Assembly: GCF_002482385.1 (NCBI RefSeq)
Contig: NZ_DLFW01000020.1
Location: 1-64,000, forward strand
Source of the DNA: Dysgonomonas sp. UBA7710
GTDB taxonomy: Bacteria; Bacteroidota; Bacteroidia; Bacteroidales; Dysgonomonadaceae
Length of the DNA: 64,000 nt
Direction of reading: 5' to 3'
A model generated the notes under the pieces. It was not told where the DNA came from, made no database searches, and saw only the letters and a program-made list of their open reading frames with translations. A program made the translations under genes and the position numbers. Of the stretch, positions 9,417-19,800 are shown piece by piece; the stretch's first letter is position 1; each line of letters starts with the position of its first letter.

Positions 9417-11723
9417 TTATCTAGATTTTCTTCTCACTAATATTATTAAACCCAATACAAGAAATATGAAAGGATAAATACCGATGTATGCTATTCTGAT
9501 ATGAGGTATATGCTCCACATCCATGCTAAAAACATTGTCTATAGATGGTTTGGATGATGTTGATACAGGGTATCTTTCGCCTGACAGTTTCCGATAGTTT
9601 TCGATAGTCATCTCAAAGTTTCTGGAAAGGCTACCTCCTCTGCCTCTTATCAATTCGCTATTACTACAAAAGTCGGCATCTCCGGAGATCACTATTACCT
9701 GTTTTTTATTGTTTATCTCACGTGTTAGCTGTAATAGTGTCGTATAAGGTTTTATCTCTTCTCCTTTTTCCGGATTTAGCGTAGCTTTCTCCTCTATAAA
9801 ATTCGTTGTATTCAATTCAATCCAGCTTTTAGTTGTGTCTGATGTTAGAATCGGTAATACATCAAATCCCTTGTCGGTAACATATTCCAAAGCTACTGCT
9901 CCTAACATGGTTATTTGGCTATTAGGTGTAGCTAATGCCTTATATTGTTTCGAAGAGTCGGCTGCTATCTTGGTAATCTTATTGTAGATAAGATTTTGGG
10001 CATCAGTTGAAACATTGTTAGCCAATATACCGTCCAGAAAGCGTACACCTAAAGACTCAATAAGAGGATTCATATTTTTTTGTCTGCCTACATCGCCGGC
10101 AATAAAAAGATTTCCTCCCTTGGCAATATATTCTTCTACTGCTTTCAGTTCGGCACTATCCAAAGGTATTCTTAAGTCTGCTATAACAAGAATATCTATT
10201 TCGCCTGGAATTTTTTTGGAACCGGACAATGATATTTCTTCACATTCGAATCCGTTATTGATTAGCGAATATCTGAATGTAATATCATTGGCATATAATG
10301 AATAATTGCGGTCTCCCGTTTTTACGATATCTCTTTCTCCATGTCCTGTAAGAAAACCAACCTTAGAAGGTGGTTCTATTAATCGCTTGAAAGCATTAGA
10401 TATCTGATTTTCGCGAGGAAATACCTCCATATCGTCATATAAACGAAGAAAAGCCGATTTCCCATCTTGTGTTTCCAGCTTCCTTACGAAGCGATATTTC
10501 TCACTCGATAGGTCTGCCTCTTCTTTAATTTGATCGGGTGATAAAAACATTTCGCTATCTACCTCATATGTTTCGGCAAGGTTTTCAACAATCTCTTTGT
10601 CTGTTTTTCCCGGAAAACGTGCAGCTAGTCCTTCTTTGTCGGCATTCATGTAGTAGTATACATACTTCATCTTCAGATCGGGCCTGAAACGCAGGTATTT
10701 CCTGAATCTACGAATGTCATTATTCATATTCTCAGGAGTTCCGTAGTTAAAATACTTATCCATCAGGTTGACATAAGTAGTTATTTGCGTATTTTTCCCT
10801 ATTTCGCGCATTATTTTCTGACTATTCTCCGACAAGGTATTGCGTTTTGTCCGTGAAGAGTCATAGTATACCATAAATTGAGGGGTGGAAGAAATGTATC
10901 CTATTATTATAACGACAATATATAGCAAAACATATTGATTGAACCTACGCGACTTGCTTAAGCTATTTCGTTGATTATACATTCGTAGTATGGTAAGGAT
11001 CAGGAATAGAACCGAAATGGTAATAAAGTAAATAATATCTTCGCTACACACCAGGCCATTTATAAATTCATCGCATCTCCCATTGATGGACAACCAGTAG
11101 GTTATGTCCCGAAGCCAAAGATATTGCTGCCCTAAGCCTCCTACAAAATTGAGGATGGCAAAAAGAGCCATTGTAGCTATAGCGGCTACAGGTTGGTACG
11201 AGGTTAATGATGACATATACAATCCAATGGCGGCATAAGTTGCAGCCAGCAGATACAACCCTAACATTCCGACAAGTACTTGAGGATAGTCAAAATTATT
11301 GATTGTAAGGGGCCCTAATATGACGAATGCAAATAAAGATGATATAAGTATCAATAGATATATCATTATGGACAGATACTTACCCAGTACTATTTTGGTA
11401 TTATTGATGGGGGAAGAGTATAGTAGCTTTATTGAACCTTCGCTAACTTCCCTGCTCATTAAGCCCATTGTGAGTAATGGAATGTAAAGAAATAAATATT
11501 GCTGGACTTTGGGGAACAATCCGTATGTGCTGTCGTTGAAAAAGATGTAAGACAGATAACTTATTTTTCGTCCCGATGCAGCAACCGTAGTAGCTATATT
11601 CTCAACAATATCTGAAAAAAATATACTACTCTGAATAATAAAGACAATGAGCATCAGCCATGCAATAGGTGAGTAAAACATTATCTTGAGCTCATTTTTC
11701 GCTATTGTAAATATGATTTTCAT
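9417..11723 (-). CDS. GldF-GldG fusion ABC transporter permease, copy 2
   Basis: A 768-residue paralogue of the following gene with the same plan: an ABC-2 type permease domain of six membrane segments, a long GldG-like extracytoplasmic domain, and a final membrane helix ending VLGLIILVRRKSR. The N-termini are nearly superimposable (KNELKI.FYSPIAWLMLIVF), as are the GSIKLL.SSPINN loop and the GFLTGH.ER motif. It starts 25 bases after the gldA-like ATPase gene and ends 4 bases before copy 1. The pair looks like an old tandem duplication, because the loops and central domain have diverged clearly. Having two different full-length fusion permeases and one ATPase suggests an asymmetric transporter. 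The family gives no substrate. Confidence 0.85.
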   Translation of the reverse strand: MKIIFTIAKNELKIMFYSPIAWLMLIVFIIQSSIFFSDIVENIATTVAASGRKISYLSYIFFNDSTYGLFPKVQQYLFLYIPLLTMGLMSREVSEGSIKLLYSSPINNTKIVLGKYLSIMIYLLILISSLFAFVILGPLTINNFDYPQVLVGMLGLYLLAATYAAIGLYMSSLTSYQPVAAIATMALFAILNFVGGLGQQYLWLRDITYWLSINGRCDEFINGLVCSEDIIYFITISVLFLILTILRMYNQRNSLSKSRRFNQYVLLYIVVIIIGYISSTPQFMVYYDSSRTKRNTLSENSQKIMREIGKNTQITTYVNLMDKYFNYGTPENMNNDIRRFRKYLRFRPDLKMKYVYYYMNADKEGLAARFPGKTDKEIVENLAETYEVDSEMFLSPDQIKEEADLSSEKYRFVRKLETQDGKSAFLRLYDDMEVFPRENQISNAFKRLIEPPSKVGFLTGHGERDIVKTGDRNYSLYANDITFRYSLINNGFECEEISLSGSKKIPGEIDILVIADLRIPLDSAELKAVEEYIAKGGNLFIAGDVGRQKNMNPLIESLGVRFLDGILANNVSTDAQNLIYNKITKIAADSSKQYKALATPNSQITMLGAVALEYVTDKGFDVLPILTSDTTKSWIELNTTNFIEEKATLNPEKGEEIKPYTTLLQLTREINNKKQVIVISGDADFCSNSELIRGRGGSLSRNFEMTIENYRKLSGERYPVSTSSKPSIDNVFSMDVEHIPHIRIAYIGIYPFIFLVLGLIILVRRKSR

Positions 11724-11748
11724 TCAGCTTTAATTATTTATGATTGGA

Positions 11749-12687
11749 TCATGGTTTCTTTGCTTTATTAGATAATTCAGCAAATATCTCATCCATTGAT
11801 ATTTTTTCTAAGGTTATCTCATTCAATATCCAACCTTTATGTACACTCTTTTCTACTACACGTGCGGTAATATCCGGATCGCCATCAAAAGAGACTCGAA
11901 ATCGTGACTCGAAATCAGAGATACTTTCTACTTGTATTATTCCGGGGATTGACTCCAGTTCATCGATAGACGGGGTGTGTAGAAAAGAAACTACAAAAGT
12001 ATTAGGCTGTAAATAATTGTCGAAATCGTTGATTGTTCCTGAGAATATGAGACTACCATTCTCTATCATTAATATCTGGTCGCATATGGCATGAACTTCA
12101 GATAATATGTGTGTTGACAGCAATACAGCATGTTCTTTAGCTATATTGCCTATCAGATGACGTACTTCTAATATCTGATTAGGATCGAGTCCGTTTGTTG
12201 GTTCATCCAATACAACAAATTTAGGATTATGTATAATGGCTTGTGCAATACCTAACCGTTGTTGGTATCCTCCCGATAAATTGCGTATCAAACGCCGGCT
12301 AAAATGCGATATTCCACATTTTTCCTTGACTTCTTCTACTGCTCTTTTTATCTGAGATTTATCCATCAGACGTAGCTTTGCGCTATATGTAAGGTATTCA
12401 TCTACATTAAGATCTCCATATAATGGCGGCTTTTGTGGCAAAAAACCGATATTTTTTCTTGCCTCTACCGGATTCTCTTTCGTGTTGATGCCATCAATGA
12501 AAACATTACCTTCTGTCTGGTTTAGCACCCCACATATAATATTCATTGTCGTTGATTTTCCTGCACCATTCGAGCCTAACAGGCCGAGTATGCCTTTTTG
12601 ATCTATTTCGAAATTAATGTCCTTTATAGCCCATTGCAGATTGTAGCGGTGCGATAAGTTCTCTACTTTTACAATTGTTTTTTCCAT
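11749..12687 (-). CDS. ABC transporter ATP-binding protein, GldA-like
   Basis: The cytoplasmic ATPase that should power the GldF-GldG permeases encoded directly downstream. The 312-residue sequence has the full nucleotide-binding set: Walker A GSNGAGKST (38-46), Q-loop Gln85 in FLPQKPP, signature LSGGY (137-141), Walker B with Asp161 and Glu162 in VVLDEPTNGLD, and switch His193 in LLSTH. A C-terminal extension of about 90 residues, typical of the GldA/CcmA-like ABC-2 subfamily, follows the catalytic core. No other ATPase of this type is seen in the block, so one nucleotide-binding subunit probably serves both permeases. The 100-base gap upstream contains a strong inverted repeat, so this gene may have its own control point even though it follows the PKD-like lipoprotein gene in the same direction. 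Confidence 0.9.
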   Translation of the reverse strand: MEKTIVKVENLSHRYNLQWAIKDINFEIDQKGILGLLGSNGAGKSTTMNIICGVLNQTEGNVFIDGINTKENPVEARKNIGFLPQKPPLYGDLNVDEYLTYSAKLRLMDKSQIKRAVEEVKEKCGISHFSRRLIRNLSGGYQQRLGIAQAIIHNPKFVVLDEPTNGLDPNQILEVRHLIGNIAKEHAVLLSTHILSEVHAICDQILMIENGSLIFSGTINDFDNYLQPNTFVVSFLHTPSIDELESIPGIIQVESISDFESRFRVSFDGDPDITARVVEKSVHKGWILNEITLEKISMDEIFAELSNKAKKP

Positions 12688-12701
12688 GTAATTTTAAATG
12701 T

Positions 12702-12738
12702 ATTGGGGTAAAATCTCTTACTTGTATTCTACCCCAAT
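12702..12738 (-). promoter_or_regulatory. Perfect inverted repeat in the leader of the gldA-like gene
   Basis: ATTGGGGTA (12702-12710) and TACCCCAAT (12730-12738) form a perfect 9-bp stem around a 19-base loop. It lies 15 bases upstream of the ATPase start codon and 50 bases after the lipoprotein stop codon. There is no T run after it on either strand, so it is better read as an operator or an RNA hairpin than as a simple terminator. It could set the level of the transporter genes relative to the SusCD genes. Confidence 0.5.
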
Positions 12739-12787
12739 GAGTTGAAGTATAGAGTGATGTGCAAAATGAATTGCCGTTGGATAAGTG

Positions 12788-14455
12788 TCAATAACCGATT
12801 GTAATAACGTCTAGTATTTTACCGAAACCTGCATATGAAAGCGCCTGTGACGGGTCGAGAGTTCCAATACCAGTCTGGGTAATAGGAATAACATATACTT
12901 TGCCTTCTGAATTGGCATTTTGTGTTGTTACAATAAGAGCCTTATTATGCCATGGCAGTGGTTGCACAGACGGTTCCGAACCGCTTGTCATAGACATGTC
13001 GTTGGTAAAGTGCCCCTGTTGATATAATTTGGCTTTAGTAATCTTTTCACCTCCTGTTGCGGTATATTTTGCAACAGTCTGTACAACAGCGTTATTTCCC
13101 GCTCCATAGGTTATGGCATATATTCCACTCTCAGTAGCTACATAAAGTACGTATGAGTTTTGGAAAAAGAAAACCGAAATAGCATTGTCCAGTAGCGTTT
13201 TGCCTTCATTTGGAATGTAATATCTGTTTCCCGCCGAAGCCGGTACCTCGGGTGAAATTTCGGTATATTCTGTCCAATCGTCATTCCAGTAGCCTTCTTG
13301 TTCCTTATACTGATTTAATGTGTATATGGTATATTGCCCTGTCACATCATCCTTAAGCAGGAATGTTCCTATCTTTTCATCTTCGGATATAATACCGGCT
13401 ATAGCGCTTTTACCTGTCAGTGCATTTGGGTCGAACTGGCTGTTTGCCTGATAATATGAAAGCTGCGCACTACCAAAGGCTGGAATACCTGTATAAGATA
13501 CAAATCGTGCCTGCTCCTTATCGTACCAGATTGTGTGATTGTATGATATATTTCTGGAAGAATTCGAAGCAATAATATTATTATTTGGCTTACTATTGCT
13601 GGCAATCGCGTCGTACCAACCAAAACTATTTGTGGAAGTCCGCATCAAATTGTAGAATCCTGTAGTAGTATTGGCAAAAAGCATTTGTGATGCACAAAAG
13701 AAAGACTTGAATTCCAGATTATCAGGTTTATATGTAATAATTGATTCATCCCGGGTATTACCGGTTATCGAGAAATCCTGACAATCGAATCTACAGGCAT
13801 CTCCGTCTTCGGTAACCGCCCAAACCTGATTTGTATGTGAACTCATCTCAGGGTAGCCCAATACTTCGTAGGTCAAAGAAGATATCAACCCATTATAAGC
13901 CTCCCCGTTAGCATTCGTTAATATTGTTCTATAAATGGTTTCATCCTTATTATAATTTGTAGTAAATGTGCGATTGAGGATTAATGAAAGATCAGAGCTT
14001 ACTCCGTCTTTACTGTCAGCTATTAATAGTCCGTCAATAAAAGAGCTTTGCACATGTATATACCACCTGTTTTCGTATTGAAGATTATTATTTTCCGTAT
14101 CAGTTACAGTTAATTTCAGGACATAATATTCTATGTCGATAGGCCTTGAAATAATGGCATGTAACTCTTTTTCTGTACTAAGTAATTCATAATCGGGGTT
14201 TGCGTTCCCGGATGTTCTCGACAGATACCATTTATAGTTAAGATAATCTACATTGCTGTTATTCCCGACAGATATTGCAGGAGTTAACGACAATTCTTCT
14301 TGATACCCAACGTATATATTAGGACTTGTTCCTGATACGTCTATTACTACCTCACCAATGTTATCTGTAGCAAAAGTGCTTTTATCGTCATAACATGAAT
14401 AGAAAGTTACTATCCATAATGCGAAGACTATATATATAAGTTTACTTTTTCCCAT
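12788..14455 (-). CDS. PKD-like family lipoprotein
   Basis: A predicted lipoprotein of 555 residues with a lipobox cysteine at position 21 (FYSC), so it is probably anchored at the outer membrane. An N-terminal Ig/PKD-like domain (about residues 35-135) is followed by a long beta-rich region with repeats reminiscent of a beta-propeller. It matches the PKD-like family lipoproteins that accompany some SusC/SusD/DUF4843 operons in Bacteroidetes. It follows the DUF4843 gene by 10 bases. A role as a surface-exposed accessory that binds the same ligand as the SusCD pair is inferred from position. No catalytic motif is visible. Confidence 0.75.
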   Translation of the reverse strand: MGKSKLIYIVFALWIVTFYSCYDDKSTFATDNIGEVVIDVSGTSPNIYVGYQEELSLTPAISVGNNSNVDYLNYKWYLSRTSGNANPDYELLSTEKELHAIISRPIDIEYYVLKLTVTDTENNNLQYENRWYIHVQSSFIDGLLIADSKDGVSSDLSLILNRTFTTNYNKDETIYRTILTNANGEAYNGLISSLTYEVLGYPEMSSHTNQVWAVTEDGDACRFDCQDFSITGNTRDESIITYKPDNLEFKSFFCASQMLFANTTTGFYNLMRTSTNSFGWYDAIASNSKPNNNIIASNSSRNISYNHTIWYDKEQARFVSYTGIPAFGSAQLSYYQANSQFDPNALTGKSAIAGIISEDEKIGTFLLKDDVTGQYTIYTLNQYKEQEGYWNDDWTEYTEISPEVPASAGNRYYIPNEGKTLLDNAISVFFFQNSYVLYVATESGIYAITYGAGNNAVVQTVAKYTATGGEKITKAKLYQQGHFTNDMSMTSGSEPSVQPLPWHNKALIVTTQNANSEGKVYVIPITQTGIGTLDPSQALSYAGFGKILDVITIGY

Positions 14456-14465
14456 AATATTTCTT

Positions 14466-15329
14466 TTAATAAGTTCGAGCTTCTATCAGTTGCCCTTTCA
14501 GTCCTCCAGCATCATGAACCAGAGGGCTATCGGGATGTTCCGCATTATATTTCTCAATATAGGTTTTCAGTTTCAACGCGTAAGACTTGTATGAATTGTC
14601 GCTATATATCATATTATAACGGGGTAAATATTTATAAGAACCATAGGCCGTAGAGTTGTATTTACTTCCGTGTACGCTATAATCATCCCAATCGTTCCAG
14701 CTAAGAGCTGCAACAATGGCCTTAAGAGCATTAGGACTATAGTTTACCGTGCTGGTACTAACAAAATTAAGACTGCTTAATATCAACATATTATATGTTC
14801 TGATGAAATTGGTATTAGTCGGCGCAGGTATTGAGTTATTCCACGAAAAGTAAGCTTTTAGATATTGGGCCGGGCCGACATGTAATCCATCTGATGCCTC
14901 AAGAGTTAATGATACTGCATATGTTTCTTCATTCAAAGCCTCGAGATTGTACAACTTAAAACGTATATATCCTTTTATTTCTTTAGCAGGGATCACAGCT
15001 TCTAAGATTTCGTAAGAATCTGTGGGAGCGGAAGATTCTTCATTAACCTTAAACGTAATTTTACGGTCGTAATCCGTTGTTGTCCCGATAAGCATTACCG
15101 GCAGATCATATATGGAATCTGTAGCAAAAGGATCTTCCACAAAAGAACATGCTGCAATAAATTGTTGCGTTTGACTATCATAACCTGAAGGTTCTGAGTT
15201 TGAAAGAGCATTTACCGGAAATCTGATAGCGTTATGCTTTTCTTCGTAATATTTTATATCGTCTTTTTCACAGCTGATCAATATACAGCATGAGAAAAGC
15301 AAAAAGACTAATTTATGTATTTTCTCCAT
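14466..15329 (-). CDS. DUF4843 domain lipoprotein
   Basis: A 287-residue predicted lipoprotein with its acceptor cysteine at position 20 (LISC) followed by acidic residues, a pattern associated with surface export in Bacteroidetes. The rest is beta-rich and fits the DUF4843 family, which usually sits between a SusD gene and a PKD-like gene as it does here. It starts 39 bases after the SusD stop codon. No enzymatic motif is recognisable. By context it is probably an accessory ligand-binding or assembly partner of the SusCD complex. Confidence 0.72.
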   Translation of the reverse strand: MEKIHKLVFLLFSCCILISCEKDDIKYYEEKHNAIRFPVNALSNSEPSGYDSQTQQFIAACSFVEDPFATDSIYDLPVMLIGTTTDYDRKITFKVNEESSAPTDSYEILEAVIPAKEIKGYIRFKLYNLEALNEETYAVSLTLEASDGLHVGPAQYLKAYFSWNNSIPAPTNTNFIRTYNMLILSSLNFVSTSTVNYSPNALKAIVAALSWNDWDDYSVHGSKYNSTAYGSYKYLPRYNMIYSDNSYKSYALKLKTYIEKYNAEHPDSPLVHDAGGLKGQLIEARTY

Positions 15330-15368
15330 AATTATCTGTTTATATAAGTCATTGAACTTGTCCGATGT

Positions 15369-16865
15369 TTATTGAAATTCCGGATTTGGAAGTACATATT
15401 CGTTATCCGTCATTATCTCAGGTTTATTAGGCACATCTATAGTACCCGTTCTTTTATAGTAGTAAAACATTACCCCTTCCGACAAGTATTCTTTTCTATA
15501 TTCTTTCCTTATTTCGCTTACTACCTCATCTTTATCTAAGTCTTCTAATTTCAGATAAACTCCGCGCCTTTCTCTCATTGTATTAAGGAGAGACATAGCT
15601 TCATTCAGATCAGGAGTTGTCTTTGTTGCATAGCATTCCGCAGCTATATAATATAGTTCAGGGATACGTATCATCGACACTTTGCTTTTATAAGAATCGC
15701 TCAAATTAGATTGATAGACTTTTAAAGGTACATAACCACGCGAAGATGTATTAGGATTGGTATTTTGAACTAATAATTTTGAATAGCGAACATCAGATAC
15801 TTCATTTTCATATATTGCAGGGGCTTCACTTTCCGATATATACATTGCAGAATAATCTGTATCTTGATATACAGGACGGATATAGTTTAAAATCTTATTC
15901 TGAAGGGTGGATACATTTAATCCAAATAGGTTTTCAACCGCTAACGATGAATTGGAAGCCCCAATTTCATTAGCATCCAAAGGAATAAGAGTTGTTAGCA
16001 ATGTGTTTAATACTACTCCTCCGTTTTCAACTAAAGATATAACTTCCGTGGCAGCACTCAGAGCTTTGGCCTTACTGTCGTTACTCCCTTCCCAAAGTAA
16101 TACTCTCGCTTGTAATCCTTTTACAGCGTAATAATTCATCCGTAGAGTTCTATTACTGAAAAAGAGATCGCTGTTTACTTCCGAATAAAACGATTCGTCG
16201 TGAACTTTTGTTATCGGATCATACTCTTTGAGCAACGATTCAGCTTCATTCAGGTCAGCCATTATGAGATTAAATGTTTCTCTTCCGGATAATCGCTGTG
16301 TCGCGTTTGGAGATACCGTTTTTACATATGGTATAGTTAACTTTTCGTTTAACTCGGATGCTCTGTTTTCCCAATCTCCATATCCGTATAATCTTAAGAG
16401 GTCGAAATGCATATAAGCGCGAATAGCAAGTAATTCACCTTTTATCACGTGATAGTTGATATCGTCAAGTACCGGGCGATTTTTTTCTATATATATAAGG
16501 GCTTCATTTGCATTTACAATAACATTATACGATTTTGCCCATATATTACTAAAGGCTTCGTTAACATCTGTTGTCCCATAAGTATAGTTGAACAGGCGGT
16601 AATCGAAAGTAGTAATGCTGGTAACGGGAACCGACTGAAACTGGTGCGCCAATATTTCAACCATATGCCATGACAGATATTTTCCATACAAGTTATCGTC
16701 TGTCATTGCTACATAACAACCAATGAGAGATTGTTGAAAACCCGTAACTGTACTATAATGATCCTCCCCTCTAATTTCTGATTTAGGTGTTACGTCAAAC
16801 CAATCGTTACACGAAGAGAATGAGAAGATTATTGTAACCAATATGCTTAATGTTATTTTTTTCAT
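15369..16865 (-). CDS. SusD/RagB family nutrient-binding outer-membrane lipoprotein
   Basis: The surface lipoprotein partner of the SusC-like transporter encoded 14 bases upstream. The 498-residue protein has a lipobox with Cys19 (SSC) and the early SusD signature NDWFDVTPKSEI. The helical TPR-like scaffold typical of the family includes the AIRAYMHFDLLRLYG segment near residue 145. In the known complexes SusD closes as a lid over the SusC barrel and captures ligand. Ligand type cannot be read from the sequence. No glycoside hydrolase lies in this operon, and a secreted protease does, so a peptide or protein-derived ligand is more likely than a glycan. Confidence 0.93.
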   Translation of the reverse strand: MKKITLSILVTIIFSFSSCNDWFDVTPKSEIRGEDHYSTVTGFQQSLIGCYVAMTDDNLYGKYLSWHMVEILAHQFQSVPVTSITTFDYRLFNYTYGTTDVNEAFSNIWAKSYNVIVNANEALIYIEKNRPVLDDINYHVIKGELLAIRAYMHFDLLRLYGYGDWENRASELNEKLTIPYVKTVSPNATQRLSGRETFNLIMADLNEAESLLKEYDPITKVHDESFYSEVNSDLFFSNRTLRMNYYAVKGLQARVLLWEGSNDSKAKALSAATEVISLVENGGVVLNTLLTTLIPLDANEIGASNSSLAVENLFGLNVSTLQNKILNYIRPVYQDTDYSAMYISESEAPAIYENEVSDVRYSKLLVQNTNPNTSSRGYVPLKVYQSNLSDSYKSKVSMIRIPELYYIAAECYATKTTPDLNEAMSLLNTMRERRGVYLKLEDLDKDEVVSEIRKEYRKEYLSEGVMFYYYKRTGTIDVPNKPEIMTDNEYVLPNPEFQ

Positions 16866-16879
16866 TTTGAGATCGTTTA

Positions 16880-19800
16880 TTAAAATGTTCCGGTTAATTG
16901 TAATGACATATTCCGAGCAAAGGGATATGATAATCCTCTTTCTATCTTTATAGAAGAGAATGTCGCAACATCATTCATATAAAAAGTAAGTCTGAGCCTC
17001 TTCATCTTAAGTTTTTCGTAAAATGATGATGGAACTTCATAATATACACTTAGAGATGATATACTTAACTCTTTTCGGTCTTGAACAAAGCGGCTGGTAG
17101 GATATGTAATCTGATCCGCTTGAAATTTCTTAAATTGCGTTACCTGTCCAGGTGTTTGCCAACGACCAAGAAATACCCTTTGGTCTACATTATAAGAGAT
17201 ATCAGCTTCGTCAACCCGTTGAACCAGAGTGTAATTATACATTTTCCCTCCTGTCCAATAACTTAAGGTAGCATTCACTCCTATACCGCTATATTCGGCT
17301 GTGAATCCAAGAGTTCCTCTAAATTTCGGATCTTGATCTCCTATCGCAACCAGATCATCATTACTATGTGTATAGGTGTATGTTCCATCTTTCTTTATAA
17401 AGATTTCACGTCCTGTTGCAGGATCTATCCCGGCCGATGGCACAACCCACAAGGTATTCATGGAATATCCATCCTCATATAATGTTAATGGACGTGACGT
17501 TTTTGTTTGCTCTTTTACGGTAGTGTTGTAATCTTTCAAACTTTCAGACAGATTAACCACCTTATTCTTGTTGTGAGACAACGTTCCATAAATGTTTAGG
17601 AAACCTTTGTTATTTTGCCATACAGTATAGTTGACCTTAGCCTCTATACCCGTATTTCTTACTGCACCTAAATTGCCTTTCACTGTAGAGAAGCCGGTAG
17701 ATGTCGGCGTTGTTACATCTGTCAATAAATTCTTGGTATCTCCTACATAGTAGTCAAAAGTTAGATTTAACCCGTAAATCTTAAGATCGAGCCCCATATC
17801 ATAATCTTTCTTTTGTTCCCATTGTAAATATGGGTTAGCCATATTGCTCAGATAAGATCCTGTTATGCCTCCATATACTACATTTGTATTATATTTATAT
17901 GTTGCTATAGATTCGTTGGTGTTAAATTTCTGATTACCGGTGGTACCTACCGAACCACGTAATTTCATAAACTTAACAGGATCTACTCCTTTGAAGAAGC
18001 CTTCGTTATGTAGATTCCATCCTAATCCAAAAGACCAACTATTAGCCCATCTTTTATCTGCCCCATAAAGCGATGAAGCACTTTGACGAACTGTAACGTC
18101 TGTTGTATAGCGGGTGTCATAGTCGTAAGATGCCGATATAAGGAAACTGGCTTCTCTGTTAATTCCTGATATCCCATTAGGCGTAGTGCCGAGAGCAAAC
18201 TGCCTGGCAAATGTAATATCTGCGGTCTGATTGTTTGAGAAACCTTCGGCGGAGTATTCGTATCCCTCATATTGTCTGGATGCTATCTCAGCTCTACCAA
18301 CTGCAAACACTGAATGTTTGTCGAAAGATTTGTTGAAGTGTAAGGCAAAATCACCCGACACTGAACTGTTTTTCCCATTCTCCATAGTGTAAGAACCTCG
18401 CCTGACTAAATTGTCTCCCAAATAGTTTGCAAACTTGGAATGTAGAGCCGGGTAAAAACTGTCCGCATCGTTTCGTTTATTTGATATGCCAATACGTAGT
18501 GTTGCCTTCAGGTCTGGATTTACTCTCCATTCGGTTTCGAAATTATTAATAAATTCAAGGTAGGTGGAAACAAGACTTGTGCCTATAGTGCCGTCGTATA
18601 ATGGGTTAGCTACTTTCGTTTGTCCGTCTATTGAAGCCCAACGCAATATCTGCCCATTCTCGTCAGTAGCTCTCCAATAAGGATTAAGGACTGTGTAAGC
18701 AGAAAAATCTCCATATGGGGAGGCTTGTCCTTTGTTCGATAAGATTGTAAATATATTTCGGAACAATAAACTATTCTTTCGGTAAGAAATATTTGCACTA
18801 CCTGAAATATTACGGCGATACGAATCTTTCATTACCCCATCTACTTGATTATATGTCATATCGAGATATGCACGAAGGCTACGTGAGTCTCCTAATTCTA
18901 AGCTTATATTATGTTTTTGGCCAACTCCTGTCCGTAAAGGTTTAGATAACCAGTAAGTATCAAATCCTTCCATTGCAAGTTTTTTGCGGCTATTGTATAG
19001 TTGAGTCAGTTGCGCTTGAGTAGCATCATCGGAACTTGTATAAAGTCCTTCAGCTAATTCTACGTCCAATTTCTCGAGAGAATTGGTCAAATTATAACTA
19101 TTCAAATCAGGGACCTCCAAAGAGATACTTCCGTTATATGTTACAAGTTGCTGATTTCCTTCAACACGCTTTGTTTCTATTACAATCACTCCATTTGCAG
19201 CTTTAGAACCATACATCGCTTTTGCCGAGGCGTCTCGAAGAATTGTCATGCTTTCTACCCGATTCATATCCAGGTCTACGATGTTTTCCACCGATGTTTC
19301 GAAACCATCGAGGATAAACAGGGGTTGATTAGGCTGGTTCTGATATTTACTTCTGAACGAATTAGTTTCGGTCAAAGGCAGGCTGGATGTACCACGCATA
19401 GATATTGTGGGCATAGAGTTTGGGTCCGATCCCATTGTAAGATTGTCGGGGATATGTACCGATGGGTCTAATAGTTTCAAACTTTGAAGTACGTTCTGAT
19501 TTCCTACACGAGCTAAATCTTTATTCGATAGGGTTGTCACTGATCCGGTAAAACTTTCAGCCGTACGTTCGAACATACCTGTAACAACCATGTCTTTCAA
19601 CTCTAGTGTATTCGGTTCTAATCTAATCAGACCCGCATCCCGAATCTTTACTATCTTAGGCTTGTAGCCCATATAACTAACTATTAGTTGCGCCCCAATG
19701 TCATTTGTTAAAACAGTAAAAGCTCCGTTATCATCTGTTACAGTTCCGATATTCGAACCTTCTACATGAATGGTTGCACCAATAAGTAATTCGCTGGATT

